Source: Magnaporthiopsis rhizophila
Taxonomy: Eukaryota; Ascomycota; Sordariomycetes; Magnaporthales; Magnaporthaceae
Reading direction: 5' to 3'
Assembly: GCA_003049465.1 (NCBI GenBank)
Contig: PYSS01000112.1
Span: 1 to 64,000, forward strand
Length of the DNA: 64,000 nucleotides
In this document: positions 1-11,389 of the stretch, in pieces
Layout: each line of letters opens with the position of its first letter
How positions within the stretch are numbered: position 1 is the first letter of the stretch
Notes under the pieces: model-generated
What the model saw: only the letters and a program-made list of their open reading frames with translations
What the model was told of the DNA's origin: nothing
The model's database searches: none
Position numbers and translations under genes: made by a program

Positions 1-1673
1 CCGGTGCTGGGGTTATATCATTGGGATGCTCATGCAACGCTCCTTCGTCTGATACCTCATCCGGGTTATCTTTCGAGAGGCCATAGAGACCAGCACGTGG
101 ATGCAGCCTCCGCTAAGGTAGGGAGGGGTTCTACTTACGGGTCGGCCACGTGTTTGTCCACCCGACACGCATTCGTAGACGCGTGAACCTCTGCGGCCTA
201 ATATGATGCTACCGGCTCTGGTGCTCGGACGGGCCACATGTAATAATCTATGTTTAAGGCTCTAAAAGACATGCTCGGAAGTAGCAACAACGGCAGCGCC
301 ACCAACGCAAACTGCGGTGCGCGAGGGAGAAGCCGGCGGCACCGCTTTACACGACAAGCTGGGAGAGGGGATGTCCTTCGCCGACGCCTCGAGTCTCTGT
401 CATCACAGGTTCCATTTTTTCAGCCGTACTTTTTTTTAGGGAGACGTGTTATTAACGCCCCCTCGTGCGCTCAACCGTCTCCTTACCGCCAGCGTATCCA
501 TTCTCCCGCTCGCTCGTGGATACGGGCGCGTTTCCACCATCACCACCACCACCACCACCACCGATGCCGCCCGTCACTTTCTTTCAGAGTTTGTCCCGAG
601 CTACCATGGTGTGATTCAAGCGCCACCACAGCCATCCGCACGATTCCCACCACTAGGATCGGCCTAGGCTCTGAGTTGCACGGGCATAGCGTGCTGAGCG
701 CTTCGCTGTCCAGCCCGGAAGGGGGCCACCAGCCCGAGGCTGCATTCCTCACCGGCGCCGACATCGGCGCCTCGTCCCGCCGCCGCCGCCGCCGCCGGCC
801 TGGTTCCCAAGACGAGCCAGCAGTCGGACGTGCTGGCGTTGCTCCCGTGGGGGCTTGGTTCCTGAGGTGCTATCTCCTCCTGGCGGCCTTGTCTTCTCGG
901 CTGCTCACACGTCAAAGGACACTAGTCCTGTCTGCCAGAGGTGCCGTCGGATATTGCCTCACACGACAGACACCTCGCCCATAACGCTTTGGGATCTGTG
1001 GCAGCGAAAACCGTCATGAGCATTGCATCGGCCACCGGGGCGGTCGAGAGACACCGGCGTTTCCAAGTACCCGGCGCCGAATACTCTGTTTTGATGATGA
1101 ATTTTAACTGATTGGCATCTGGCGGCGTGCTTTTGTTTACACTTCCAGGGGCCACCAGTCGGGTCGCCGGGCCTTTGGGGAGCCTTCGAGCCACAAGGCT
1201 CGTCGGTGATTCTTGCCAGCCCGAAAAGCTTCGCGGTGTGACAAGGACTTTGCCTTTGATCTCAAGTTTTCTACACCCTTCCAGGGTCATAAATGTTAAC
1301 TGCCCGGCGACCGTTCCATCACCCCCACGAGCAAAAACATCTCATTGGCCGACAGGTCAGGCGAACTCACCGTCTCACCGTTCGGACGGTGACGGGAAAA
1401 ACTTAACGTTTATAATCCTAAAAGGTTGTGCAGTACTCGTCCGTTATGGGATGACTGGCGGCCTTCCCGGCCGACTGGATCATGTCGTGCCGCGAGTTCC
1501 GCCGGCCGTTCCGCATTTCATCTGGAAATTCTGCACACAAACACGATACGCGGAAGCAAAATTTGATTGACAAAACTGAGATAGCATGCCAGAAGGCCGG
1601 GCTTTTCGCTTCCCGATGGCGGGTTGCCGCTGTCTTCCTGCCACGTATACAGTAAGTACATGCTTCCTCCCTC
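1..1673. other. Intergenic / no supportable gene
   Basis: I see no convincing gene here. A 244-codon open frame at 250-984 (+) has no domain and a low-complexity His/Arg-rich translation produced by a CAC microsatellite (541-562) and a CGC run near 778-798. Open frames on the opposite strand overlap it and look equally random. The stretch could be the 3' flank of a gene lying left of the window. Confidence 0.5.
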
Positions 1674-2621
1674 CTACTGCTTCATGCTCTCCTTGATGAG
1701 CTGGATGAGCAGGGGTGACAGCTTGGAGGCGATGATCTGGTCCCCCTGCGCGTTGGGGTGAACTCCGTCGCGGTTGGCACTGGTCGGGTATCCCTGGGCA
1801 ACGTCGAGCACGTAGATGGGAGAGTCCGTCTTGTTCTGCTGGGCGGCCCAGGTCGGGATCTGATTGTTGATAGCCGTGATTCCCGCTTGGCCGAATGAGA
1901 GCGGGATGACCGTGTCGATCTTTTTGGGTTGTCGTCAGTACCTTAGCTGGCAGGTATCTACCTACCTAGAGAGGAGCACAAGGAACGGTTTGGCAAGTAG
2001 CAAAAGTCCACATACAATGATCTTGACCTTGGGGTTCGCGCCTCTCAGCTGCGTGACGATGCTGGTGTAGGCGTTGATGATGTCGGTCGTGGTCTTGCCG
2101 CGACTGACGTCTGGAGATGGGGGATATCCCAAGTCAATCGTCAAAGTTGATGTATTAAAAGACTGATGGGGAAACGGTCTTCTTACCATTGGTACCAAGC
2201 ATGAAATTGACAATATCGGGCTTGTTCTGGCGCAGCCAGCCGGGCAGGTTGTTGCGGGCGATGTCGACGGCCAGGAACCCCGAGTGGCCCTCGTGATGCT
2301 TGTCCCAGGCCGCGTCCTTGGCTCGACAGTTCATCGTGTTGCTCGTCGTCGAGCCCACAAACTGGACCTGGCTCGACACGCCGGCAGCGACCAAGTTGTC
2401 CCACAGCAGCGCCCGCCAGCAGGTGATCTCAGTGATGCTGTCGCCCAGGGGCACTATTCTGAGAGTTAGCACATGTGCATCTTCATTGCTCATTTCCTCG
2501 CGAGGGTCAAACACGAAGCAATGATAGGAGGCCGGGCCGGCTTACTGAACTTGATCTTCGTTTGGCAAAGCGCCGCGCCGGAAAAGCAGGCAACGCCCGC
2601 GAGTACAGAGGCAAACCGCAT
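1674..2621 (-). CDS. Secreted SGNH/GDSL hydrolase, carbohydrate esterase family 3-like
   Basis: Probable extracellular acetyl(xylan) esterase that removes acetyl groups from hemicellulose. I read four exons: 2621-2546, 2453-2187, 2110-2016 and 1919-1674, giving 227 aa. The first ~20 residues (MRFASVLAGVACFSGAALCQ) form a signal peptide. SGNH landmarks are visible: block I MPLGDSITE with the nucleophile at about Ser31, the GTND block III across the exon 2/3 junction, and the catalytic Asp/His pair in RDGVHPN near the C terminus. The start of exon 2 is fixed by the AATAG acceptor, because the nearer CTCAG acceptor breaks the frame. The length is normal for single-domain CE3 enzymes and no carbohydrate-binding module is present. 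Substrate is inferred from the family only. Family call strong; exact splice sites good. Confidence 0.88.
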
Positions 2622-3565
2622 CTTTTTCGTTTTCGGCAGTTGGTGATCTCAAAATGTCGCTTTAGTTCCTCATCGATGACAACTTATCATCCACCACCGC
2701 CCCTGAGCATCGTGGGTAACCAATCTATTTATACCAGTACGTGCCGCCGGATGAGGCACGGCACCAAGCTATGTACGGTATCTATTCCGTGGACTGTGAT
2801 CATATGCCGACGACGACGACTCCCTGCCACACTATCCCCTAAGTGCCATAAAAACGAGAGTGGCTATGATAAAAAAAAAGTATCCCTCAATTTATCCTTG
2901 ACACGGATGCCAGGCTGCTAAGCTAAATACCTACAAAAACACGTTGTTCAACGGCATTTACTGGGATCGGCTGAGGAACGAGAGGATCATCACGGCCCGG
3001 AATCTGGACGTGCGTGCTACCGGCTCAAAAAGACAATATGGGGAAGATGAGCCTGTGCAGATTGTAGATTGATATAATTTACCCAACTCCGATTTTCACA
3101 CAGGCAGACGGTCCGGATGGCCCCCATGAGAGCCCTGCCCGCCATGTGCCGGCTCCAATAAAAACCCGTCTGGATCTCGCCGGTTGCGGTGATTGGATGC
3201 GTGGGGCGCCAGACACCGCGCGGCCTCCCCATATCTCCGCCGCGGTCCCGGCAAATATCTGGGTCCGAATGCTCAAGCATGCGGGCAGGCGGGTTGCGAC
3301 CGTGGACGAGCGGAGCGGATCAATCGCCGACGCGGAAGGTGCATTAGGTAAGTACCTACATAATGTTCCGATCGCATCTATGCCCGGAATGGGAGCGGAC
3401 GGACGTACGTGTAATGCAACGCAACGTACATACAATACGCAGGCCAACCGGGAGTCCCCAGGCAGAGGAATGCAAAGAGAAAGAATGACATGGGAGCGGT
3501 GACACTAGGCAAGCACCGGGGTAAAAACACACAGGTGGAATTGGATCCTAAAAGAAAGTCTATTA
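2622..3565. other. Intergenic spacer
   Basis: This is the upstream flank of the esterase gene and the downstream flank of the S28 peptidase gene. Open frames here (for example 3079-3447 on the minus strand and 3146-3502 on the plus strand) overlap each other, lack domains and have Arg/Pro-rich random composition. Nothing else is recognisable. Confidence 0.5.
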
Positions 3566-5524
3566 TTACAAAAGATCTTCACATCTTCCATTGTTGGCGA
3601 TTGGAGACAACTTCCCGCCGGCACAATGCCTCCTCTCCGGCTTGTTGTAGCTGGGAAACTCCTCTATCCACTTCTTCATGATGGCAACTCCCTTGACCTG
3701 CGCGCTCGCCACTTCCTCGTTGACGAGGGCGTCATCAAGATACAGGTCGCTGGTGTGGATGCACCCTTTCATGACCAGAATGGGGTGCTCATCGGTCGAC
3801 TGGAGCTCACCGCCTGGCCTATGTACCGAGGCCACGCCGAGTTCGCGCCAAGGGTCGAACCCGCCAAAGACCTGCAGCAGTCGCGTCGTGTTGGTGTAGA
3901 GCCGGCCGCCCTTGGCGAAGCTGTTGATCTTGTCCACGTCGAGCCCCTGCGCGATGCCATACGTGTATGTCTTGCCGTCGACAACCTCGGCCGCGAAGGT
4001 AAAGTTGCAAAGGAGCTGTGAATAGGTAACGCCCAAGAGGCGTGAAACGATGGTCGGCTGGTCCTTGGGTGCGCCGGTTTGCCAGTTTCTAAACCTGTAC
4101 ATAGAGGCAAAAAGAAAGACGAGAGGTTTTTTTTTTTCTCTGCTTGTTAGCCACCAATTGCAGAAACAGGACAGTGAACACACAGGACCGAGCGGCAGCT
4201 GCAACTCACGGTTCGTTGCACAAAAACCACTCCCATTGCCTGTTTGCCGGACCCCTAAGGCTGGTGTTGGTATAGACAACATCGGTGGCGTTGAACGAGT
4301 TCCGGCAAGCGAGAGAGTTGTTGCCGTAGGTTGCCGCGTCGCATGAGCCAGGAGCCACTATCTCCCTCGTGTACTTGGCGTAGCCCTCCAGTGCCTTCTC
4401 CAGGCCAACTCCCTCAGCAGTCGGCTTGGAGGCGTTCGGGAAGACGGAGGGGATAGCGTTCTGTACCGCTCCCCAAAGAACCGGGAATTAGCACCTCATG
4501 ATTGATGACAGACTTGGGGGAGCGGACGAAACAGCGGCTTACCTCGACATAATCACACCACTCATAGAAAGCTGAGTACCGCTTAGCGGGGTACATGCTC
4601 TGCCACCTGATGACGCTTGAGAGGGCGTTCCCGAAATCGGCGTCGTGCTCAAGGGTTGCAAATCCGAACTTTGTCTTCAGCGCCAGCTTCTCTTCCGGCG
4701 AGCCGGTGAGAAGCACGTTGTCCACATGCTCGATGACCCTTCTCACGTCGACACTACAGTTGCGCGGCATCCCCTCCTGGATGGGACCGAAGTACCGCCA
4801 GAAGTCGGCGACGGCCTCGACAGGAGCGCTGCTGGCGTAATACGCCCAGAACGTGCCCGGATAGAGGCGTTCAACATAAGCCGCCAAGGAGCCCCCAAAG
4901 GAGGCGCCCGAGAGGACCCAAGGCGCCTTGAACGGTGCGCTTTTGCCTTCGGGGTCAAAGGGCAGCTTCACGTTGCGGGCGAAGTAGGTGTTGTCGGCGA
5001 GGGAGTTGTTTAGCGTGAGGTATTGCAGGTTGCGCACCGTCAGCTGGTCGAAAGGCGAGGATTTGCCGAAGTACCGATGCTCGAGCAATATATTGGCGCG
5101 CCCAACCGCCTGGGAGATCATGCCCTAAGACTCCATCTATGTGTTAGCATTATGCAGGTACAGAAACGGCAGGCGGGCACCTCGTCGGTGCAGAGATATC
5201 CATTGTGTACCGACAGGTATGGTTCTGTTCGTAAGCAAAGCCTCGTAGCCATCGCCCGCAGCCTCTCCGTTGCTGAACACGACGACGGGCGAGCCCGGGC
5301 CGTTGTAATGAGTGGTGTCATACTAGTCGGTACCTTTGCTTGAAGGTACCGAGCGAAGGGTTGGAGTGGTCGAGCAGCTGGTCAAAGAAGTCATATTTGA
5401 AAGTTCTTTTAGCAGCCCGGCGATCCAACCTGCTCTCTTCAACCTCCCCGTGAGTCTGAGCCACGCCCTCGTCGTAGACGGAACTAGGACGGTGAACAGG
5501 AATAAACCCCCTGCGGGCGGCCAT
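3566..5524 (-). CDS. Serine peptidase family S28 (Pro-Xaa carboxypeptidase-like), 5' end disrupted
   Basis: Family S28 enzymes are secreted or lysosomal serine peptidases that cleave after proline. Readable pieces are an N-terminal part (from ATG 5524 to about 5325, ending FKQRY), a piece beginning YDTTHYNGPG (about 5312-5215), exon 5124-4543, exon 4460-4210 and exon 4094-3566. The catalytic serine lies in GASFGGSLAAY; the Asp and His are probably in FGGFDPW and CIHTSDL near the C terminus. NRT, NCS and NTT sequons fit secretion. Two oddities point to damage. The frame shifts between FKQRY and YDTTHY, where CGACTAG stands in place of the expected Trp codon, and no intron of reasonable size can bridge it. 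No signal peptide is encoded in frame behind an ATG; a hydrophobic stretch (GGLFLFTVLVPS) lies in the neighbouring frame. The first intron also has a weak GTCGGT donor. It may be a recent pseudogene or contain sequence errors. Confidence 0.75.
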
Positions 5525-5708
5525 GGCGCCCTGGCCGGCACGAAAGGCAACCCAGCAATAAGCTTGCGTCAATGTCCACGATAGGAAAGTCGCTGGGAAA
5601 CAGTGGGGCTTAAAAAAGCCCTAAGCCTTCGACCCCAGTATTTCCATCGCGGGTTGCTGGATATGCGGCGCCCGTGACAGCAAAGAAGTATTCGCATCGT
5701 CAAATTAC

Positions 5709-5744
<36 letters not shown>

Positions 5745-5912
5745 CCGTCAATGGATCCCAAAGTAGGTGGCTAATAGCTGCGCCACACCGTTCCCATGTT
5801 TCCCGGATATTGGATTTTGCCTTTTATGATACGTTGTGGGGGCGGTTGCATTCGGGTTTTGGCCGAAGGTGAGAAGGCACGGGTGAAAGAAGGGTTCCAG
5901 CGAGCCTCAATT
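5525..5912. other. Intergenic spacer with poly-A tract
   Basis: Spacer between the S28 gene start and the 3' end of the LEA-like gene. Its only striking feature is the 34-base A run at 5710-5743. If the S28 signal peptide has been lost by frameshift, its original start would lie at the lower edge of this stretch. Confidence 0.5.
5710..5743. repeat. Poly-A homopolymer, 34 nt
   Basis: Uninterrupted run of A on the plus strand. It may be a microsatellite or an old retroposed poly-A tail; no retroelement body is visible next to it. Confidence 0.9.
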
Positions 5913-6378
5913 TCACATCTTCTTCTTGATCTCCTCGGCCGTGCCCTTGGCTTTGCCTTGCATCTCGTATGCTTTACCCTTGGCCTCTCCCGTAAGCTCG
6001 CTTGCCTTGCCTGATGCCTCGCGGCGGAGCTGCTCTGCCTTGCCCGTGGCCTCGCCGGTTTGGATGTCCTTGGCGGCCTCCTTGACCTTGTTGCCTACGT
6101 TGGCTGTGGAAACGAGAGAAAAAGTGAAGGACGGGTCAGCGATAAATAAAAAACCATGTCTGGCTGTCATTGAATCACCTACCGGCGATGTCAATGCCGT
6201 CAACCAGCTTGTCGCTGACGGCGCGATCTGCCTTCTTTAGGACATCCTTGGCAGACTCAGTTGCGGTCTTGTGGAAGGTGGTGGTCGTGCTGAATGCTGA
6301 CCTCGGGACGGTAGCTGTGACGGTGGTGCGCGAGACGGTGGCCAAGCGGCGGACGGCGACCTCGGACAGGAAAGACAT
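5913..6378 (-). CDS. Small mitochondrial LEA-like / amphipathic repeat protein
   Basis: Two exons (6378-6183 and 6103-5913) give 128 aa. Residues 1-35 are rich in Arg, Ser, Thr and Val without acidic residues except one Glu, typical of a mitochondrial presequence. The rest is an almost continuous charged amphipathic helix in which blocks such as GEATGKAEQ, GKASELTGEAKGKA and QGKAKGTAEE recur about every 11 residues. That is the signature of LEA/CsbD-like desiccation and stress proteins, which are disordered in solution and fold on membranes as they dry. The intron has a GTAGGT donor and a CCACAG acceptor. Role in stress protection is inferred from composition and family resemblance. Confidence 0.75.
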
Positions 6379-6922
6379 GATGGGCGATATGTTGTCGTCG
6401 TGGAAGAGATGATGTAGATCGGCACGAGGCGAGTGTTTGTGGGTTGCTTTTTTCGAGAAAGGATCGAATCGTCGAGGTGAGGTTGACTCGGTTTGGGGAC
6501 AATTTGAATGGAGGATAGAAAGGACCGGACCTGTCTCCGGCATAAATATCAACATCTAGGCTAGCCTAGCACCTTCCCGCGGTTACACTTGTTTGCGGTA
6601 CCTAGTGATGATCCATGTGGTAATGATGATGTCATTGGAAGCTCTGGTGGGGCCGAGCTCGCTGGAACCTGACCAGTGACGTACCACGGCCGGAGATCAG
6701 ATCAAAAACACATGGAAACAACATGAGATGGACATGGAGGCCAATTGCTTGTGGAAAGATTGGAATCAAGGGCTCTGGCTTATCACACTTTTCCCTATTG
6801 GTGGCCTGCGATCTTGACTGGGAACACTGTAGATATTTTCCAATTTCAGCCGTCGCAAGGGGCGCAGATCCGAGCATCCATCCAAAAAATCTCGCCCACT
6901 CGCGGTCCAGTACCGAAATGCT
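6379..6922. other. Intergenic spacer
   Basis: Promoter side of the LEA-like gene and 3' side of the enoyl-CoA hydratase gene. No further gene is visible; the open frames at 6632-6936 on both strands have no recognisable domains. Confidence 0.5.
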
Positions 6923-8090
6923 TTACCGCCCCGTAAAGACAGGTTTCCTCTTCTCCGCAAACGCCCGCAGTGCCTCATTCCTGTCCTCCGTCCGAATCAC
7001 TCGCTCGTACATTTGCGCCTCACGCTCCGCCGACGGCGCCTCGACGGCCTGCAGCGCCGCCCGCACCGCAATGGGCCCTCCCTCACAGATCTCCCCCGCC
7101 AGCCTGACGGCCTCGCTAAGCGCCGCCCGTCGCGCCGCCGCCAGCAGCAGCGCCTGCCTGTCCTTCTCGTCCGGCGCCTCCGCGGCCTCGTCATCGGTGA
7201 GTGCGACCTCGACCAGCCGGTCGGCCAGGCCGAGGAAGTAGGCCTCGGGCCCGCCGATGACCCGGCCCGTGGCGATGAGATCACGCGCCCGTGCCCGCCC
7301 TACCACGGCCGGGAGGCGGTGCGTGCCGCCCGCCCCCGGGATGATACCCAGCCGCGTCTCGGGCAGGCCGACCGCGGCGTTGGACGTCATGACGCGGAAG
7401 TGAGTCGCCAGCGCGAGCTCGAGGCCGCCTCCCAGCGCGCGCGAGGATATTGCCGAGATGGTCGGGACGGGGAGCGCCTCGATGGCGGCCAGGGTGGAGC
7501 GCAGCGAGGTAAGAAATTGGTTTGTCCTGTGCGTGGAGGGGATGGAGGCTCCGCGTCAGAAACACAGAAGACAAGGTGGCACGCAACGGTCAGAGTAGGT
7601 AGTCTCACTCCTCCTGTGTAAAACCCCTCCTCTCCTTGAGGTCCGCCCCGGCGCAAAAAGAGGCGTCGACGGCGCTGGCCAGGACGAGCGCACGTGTGGG
7701 GCCCTTCTCACCGCCCCCGAGGGCGCTGTCGAATCGGTTGCTCCACGACGGCGTCGGGATCTCGTCGCCGGTGGTAGAGTCGTACTGTGAGCCGACGCCG
7801 TCGATTTCGTCGCGCAGAGAGGCGAGCAGGGCGCGCGAGATGGCGTTGCGGGCCGCGGGCCGATTCAGCTCCAGGACGCGGATGTGACCAGTGTTCGGGG
7901 CGGGAATGTCCGTCACGAGGATCAATGGGCCCGCCTTCGCGTCATCGGCTGTCGAGTAGAGCCGGGCGATGGGGCGCCAGCCGTGGCTCTGCAGGTACGG
8001 CGGAGCAAATGGGGGATGAGGGGCTTGACGGGCTGCTGCGGCGGCCGCCCGCGCCGCCCCTGAGCAGACAAGGCGTGGCCGCAGAAGCAT
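6923..8090 (-). CDS. Mitochondrial enoyl-CoA hydratase/isomerase family protein (AUH-type, probable methylglutaconyl-CoA hydratase)
   Basis: Crotonase-fold enzyme, 361 aa from two exons (8090-7609 and 7526-6923; intron GTGAGA...CACAG). The first ~45 residues are Arg/Ala-rich with no acidic residue and end near RLYSTA, as in a mitochondrial presequence. Crotonase landmarks follow in order: LNRPAARNAIS, the CoA/oxyanion-hole segment SFCAGADLKERR, AISSRALGGGLELAL, and LPETRLGIIPGAGGTHRLP. The Glu in GLELAL and the Glu in LPETRLGI are the usual acid/base positions. The AUH branch acts in leucine breakdown, hydrating 3-methylglutaconyl-CoA; the SFCAGADLKER block favours AUH over general short-chain hydratases. 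An insert (about residues 120-145) is longer than in bacterial relatives. An upstream in-frame ATG at 8213 is possible, but the 8090 start gives the better targeting peptide. Confidence 0.88.
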
Positions 8091-9880
8091 CCTTTCATCG
8101 GTGGGCTGACGCGCAAATGGAGATGCGAGTTGGTTGGAGATGGCGTCAATTGGAGGCGCCCTGGTCAGGGTCTTGGCCTCTGCGGCTCTCCTCTGGCTTG
8201 GAGCTCGTCTCAACAGCGGCTAGCATCGGATCCCCCGCAGTTAAACCTGAGCCCTAGTGGCGCAATTGTGGTCCGTGCGCACACCCGTGTCGGAAGTGGA
8301 GCCAATTGGGAAGCAGAATTGAATGCAACTTGGTGCAGCAAACCACGCAACGACAAGTCAAGTACATAGAACGCGCCTGCTGGGAAGCATCCAAAACGGA
8401 AAAGAAGATCGGGCCTTTTTTTGTCCGCCAAATTTAATACGCCAACACAGGTTTCATCTTTCTTTGTTTTTGTATTTTTTGTCTTCCACCCTTCCCATCA
8501 TTTGTGTGTCAAACGGCCGTGCTTTCATTGCTTCCAGCCTGTTGGTCTTTGTCCGGAATGTGCCGGAATTGGCAATTACCAACGGTGGAGGCTAGGTTGC
8601 TCTCTCTGGTAAAACACGATGATGACGTCCTGACGGCCTCGCTGGGTCGGGAGGAAGAAGCCTCCAAGAGCAAACGCAAGCAAGCAACTCCACACGCCAC
8701 TTTTTAGACAAACTCGCCGCGTCAAAATTCTTCGTTCGGGAGTGGCGTTGGTCTCGGCCGATCACAAACCCACCTTTTCTCCCCAAGCTGAGCCTTCCCT
8801 GGCGATCCTGCCTCACATGTAGAAACGAGATGTCTAGCAGCACCTACCTACCTGCCTTACCTACGACAACGGAAAACGATGTGGTGCTCGCAGGATCAGC
8901 GAGTCAGCGATGTCTCTCGTTCCTGCCGACTGAATGCCTACTTACCTACACCTACTGAGCCAACGAGGCGCTGGCTCGGCTCGCGCTCCATGCTCGATAA
9001 ACGCGGGCCTGCAACCACACCCGCCTGGCCTCACCGGCGTGGCTGGGCAATATCCGTATCGCATTTGGGTAGGTGGGATAGGGCTTGAAAATCGAGATTA
9101 ACTTTCCTCGTTCTTACCTCTTTTTTTTACGGTTAAAAAACTCAGTGACAATGGCGTTCTCCTACCGCTGGTTTCCATCATGTCTGGACACTTACCTGAG
9201 TACTAAGGTACCTATATAGCATCCGATGTTAGCTCTTTTTACCAGCCCTTAGCTGCTTCCATTTTCGAGTCGGATCTCGCAATTTCCTTCCCTCAATCTC
9301 TTGTCCTTGCCAGTTTCTTAAAGCGACACTGCTCCGGGGACTCGAGCTGGCTCATTAACGGTAGGTGATGATGAAAGAAGGCTTGACTGGAAACCTGAGC
9401 ACTGAAGCTCGCAGCCGACTCCCGTGTCCGACGAACCTTCATGGTGTTGTCGTTTGGTGGCAATACCTACCTAGGCAGCAGCGTGGTCCAGTTGCCCCTT
9501 CACCATGCTGGGCCAAGCTCCACAGCAAATGCCAGCAACGGTCTGACACCACCCATTCGACCTCCTATAACTGGGGCGACAGCGTTGTTGATGTTGTTCA
9601 CGACACTCCCGTCGCAGCAGAGCCAGAACCCCAAGACGCCGACGGTAAGTGACCCTCCAGCCCACGACCTTTGGTTCTCACGCCCAAGGATGGCAAAACT
9701 CTCTTGGTTACTGGCACCTGTTTATCAGCCATCTAACAGAGCCACTGGACTCTGGCAAGTGGTCCGACCGTGATCCACAGCTACAATAGCCCTTCGGATC
9801 CAAAAAGGCATTGCCAAGCAGCACGTCGAGGTGACCTGAGGGCAGGCCAGGCCAGGCGTAGCGGCGGAACACTCATTGCA
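8091..9880. other. Intergenic spacer
   Basis: About 1.8 kb with no supportable gene. It contains several ACCTACCT motifs (for example 8842-8866 and 9462-9471) and T-rich stretches near 9119-9129. Part of it is presumably the promoter of the repeat protein that follows. An unseen 5' exon of that gene around 9365-9700 cannot be excluded. Confidence 0.5.
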
Positions 9881-11389
9881 ATGGACAACAACTCCAACAA
9901 CACCGGAGCCGCTAGAGACAGGATGCCAGAAATTCCACCTGTCAACATGCCCAGAGGTCCATCCGTCAACAGACCCGAGCTCCCGCCCAAGGCCTGGGAC
10001 CGCACGGCGCACGACTCCGCAATGCTCGATAGTTTATCGTTGAGGCCTGCATTGTCGTTGGCGAGGTTCTCGCTCAAATCTCCAAGCTTTGCGCACCCCG
10101 AGCCTGCACTCCGCACCACCCTCGCCAACGAGACGTTGGGACGCGGCGTCCTGATTACACCAAGTGCTTCTGAGACTTTCCCTGACACTCTGCACGGTGG
10201 GAGCAAGTACCTTCCGATCCAGAAAATAGACCAGTGCCACGTGGAGGGTCATCTCGGCCACCTCTGCTGCAGGCGTTCGTGCCAGCGGCTCGAGTGCGCC
10301 AGGGACTACAGGAAGCGAGACCGGGCGAAGCGACATGGAAGTATTTTCCCGCGCCTCGAGCGCCCGAGTCTTCCCATGCTCCGAGAGCACTTACGCGGAG
10401 TGCCAGGAGTGCCGCCGAGTCAGCCTAGCCCCAAGGCGCGCCCTACAGCGTGGCTCAGGTCGCTGATGTTCGCGTCGCCAGATTCTCAGAGGAGCCGCGA
10501 ACCGCAACGTACCGCGCCCCAAGTCCAGGAGGACCTTCGACAGACGACCCCATCAGAGTCCCAGGTCGGCCATGGTCAGCCCCGGACTGCGACCCAAGCT
10601 CAGGCGGACGTTGGGCAGCCGGCTTCTGAGAGACCGAAACAACACTATCAACTGCCTCCGATCGCCCAGATGGAGCAGCCCGCTAGGCTACCTCCTATAG
10701 TTGGCCCTCCGGAGCAGGGCTGTCAGCCCTCTAGCCAGCAGCCCACAGCCGCTCCCGGTACCGAAGTCCAGGGGCACCACGCCAATACGGGGCAGCCCTA
10801 TAGCCAGCAGCCCTATAGCCAGCAGCCCGTAGCCGCCACCAGGACCGGAGCTTACGACTATTATGCCAATACGGGGCAACCCTATAACCAACAGCCCGTA
10901 GCCGCCGCCGGGACCGGAGTAAAGGAGCACTTTGCCGGTACGGGTCGGCCCTCCAGTCAACAGCCCGTAGCCGCCGCCGGTACCGGAGTCCAGGGGCACC
11001 ACGCCGGCATGGGTCAGTCCTTCACCCAACAGCCCGCAGCCGCCGGCGGGGCTAGAGCCCACGGTCACCATGCCGACACGGACCAGCCCTCTAGCCAACA
11101 GCCCGTAGTTCCTGCCTGGACCCAAGTCCACGGGCATTATGCCCATATGGACCACCAATCCTTTGGCCAGCATCCTGTATCCGCCGCTTGGAACGCAGTC
11201 CTGGAGCACCGCTCCGGCACGGATCAGCCCTTTAGCCAACAACCCGTAGCCGCCGCCGGGACCGGAGCCCACGAGCACGGGACCGATATGGCACCTCGCT
11301 CCCACTCAGGTGAAGGCCGGGCCCCGGGAGATCAGGCCGCTTCGGGCGAGGAACCCGCGTATCGGACTTCCTGGCCGCCTTACCGCTGA
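9881..11389 (+). CDS. Gln/Pro-rich tandem-repeat hypothetical protein
   Basis: Open frame of 502 aa from ATG 9881; the frame is also open upstream to 9770, so the start is uncertain. I do not recognise a domain. The N-terminal half is basic and probably disordered, with a short Cys/His cluster (CHVEGHLGHLCCRRSC) near residue 120. The C-terminal ~190 residues are built from 23-residue units of the pattern QQPVAAAGTGVQGHHAGTGQPSS, with variants. There is no signal peptide or membrane segment. The complementary strand of the repeat is also open for 205 codons, which follows from the codon pattern. Expression is unproven, but the repeat has kept its frame despite sequence divergence between units, which argues for translation. 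Confidence 0.55.
   Translation: MDNNSNNTGAARDRMPEIPPVNMPRGPSVNRPELPPKAWDRTAHDSAMLDSLSLRPALSLARFSLKSPSFAHPEPALRTTLANETLGRGVLITPSASETFPDTLHGGSKYLPIQKIDQCHVEGHLGHLCCRRSCQRLECARDYRKRDRAKRHGSIFPRLERPSLPMLREHLRGVPGVPPSQPSPKARPTAWLRSLMFASPDSQRSREPQRTAPQVQEDLRQTTPSESQVGHGQPRTATQAQADVGQPASERPKQHYQLPPIAQMEQPARLPPIVGPPEQGCQPSSQQPTAAPGTEVQGHHANTGQPYSQQPYSQQPVAATRTGAYDYYANTGQPYNQQPVAAAGTGVKEHFAGTGRPSSQQPVAAAGTGVQGHHAGMGQSFTQQPAAAGGARAHGHHADTDQPSSQQPVVPAWTQVHGHYAHMDHQSFGQHPVSAAWNAVLEHRSGTDQPFSQQPVAAAGTGAHEHGTDMAPRSHSGEGRAPGDQAASGEEPAYRTSWPPYR
10735..11300 (+). repeat. Intragenic 69-nt tandem repeat
   Basis: About eight diverged units; the segment CAGCCCGTAG or its variant begins at 10892, 10961, 11030 and 11099, exactly 69 nt apart. 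The units keep the reading frame of the host protein (23 residues each). One unit carries a short internal duplication (YSQQP twice, 10800-10830). Confidence 0.9.

Noticed and set aside
250..984. 244-codon plus-strand open frame
   Set aside because: Translation is dominated by microsatellite His and Arg runs, there is no domain, and antisense frames are open over the same stretch.
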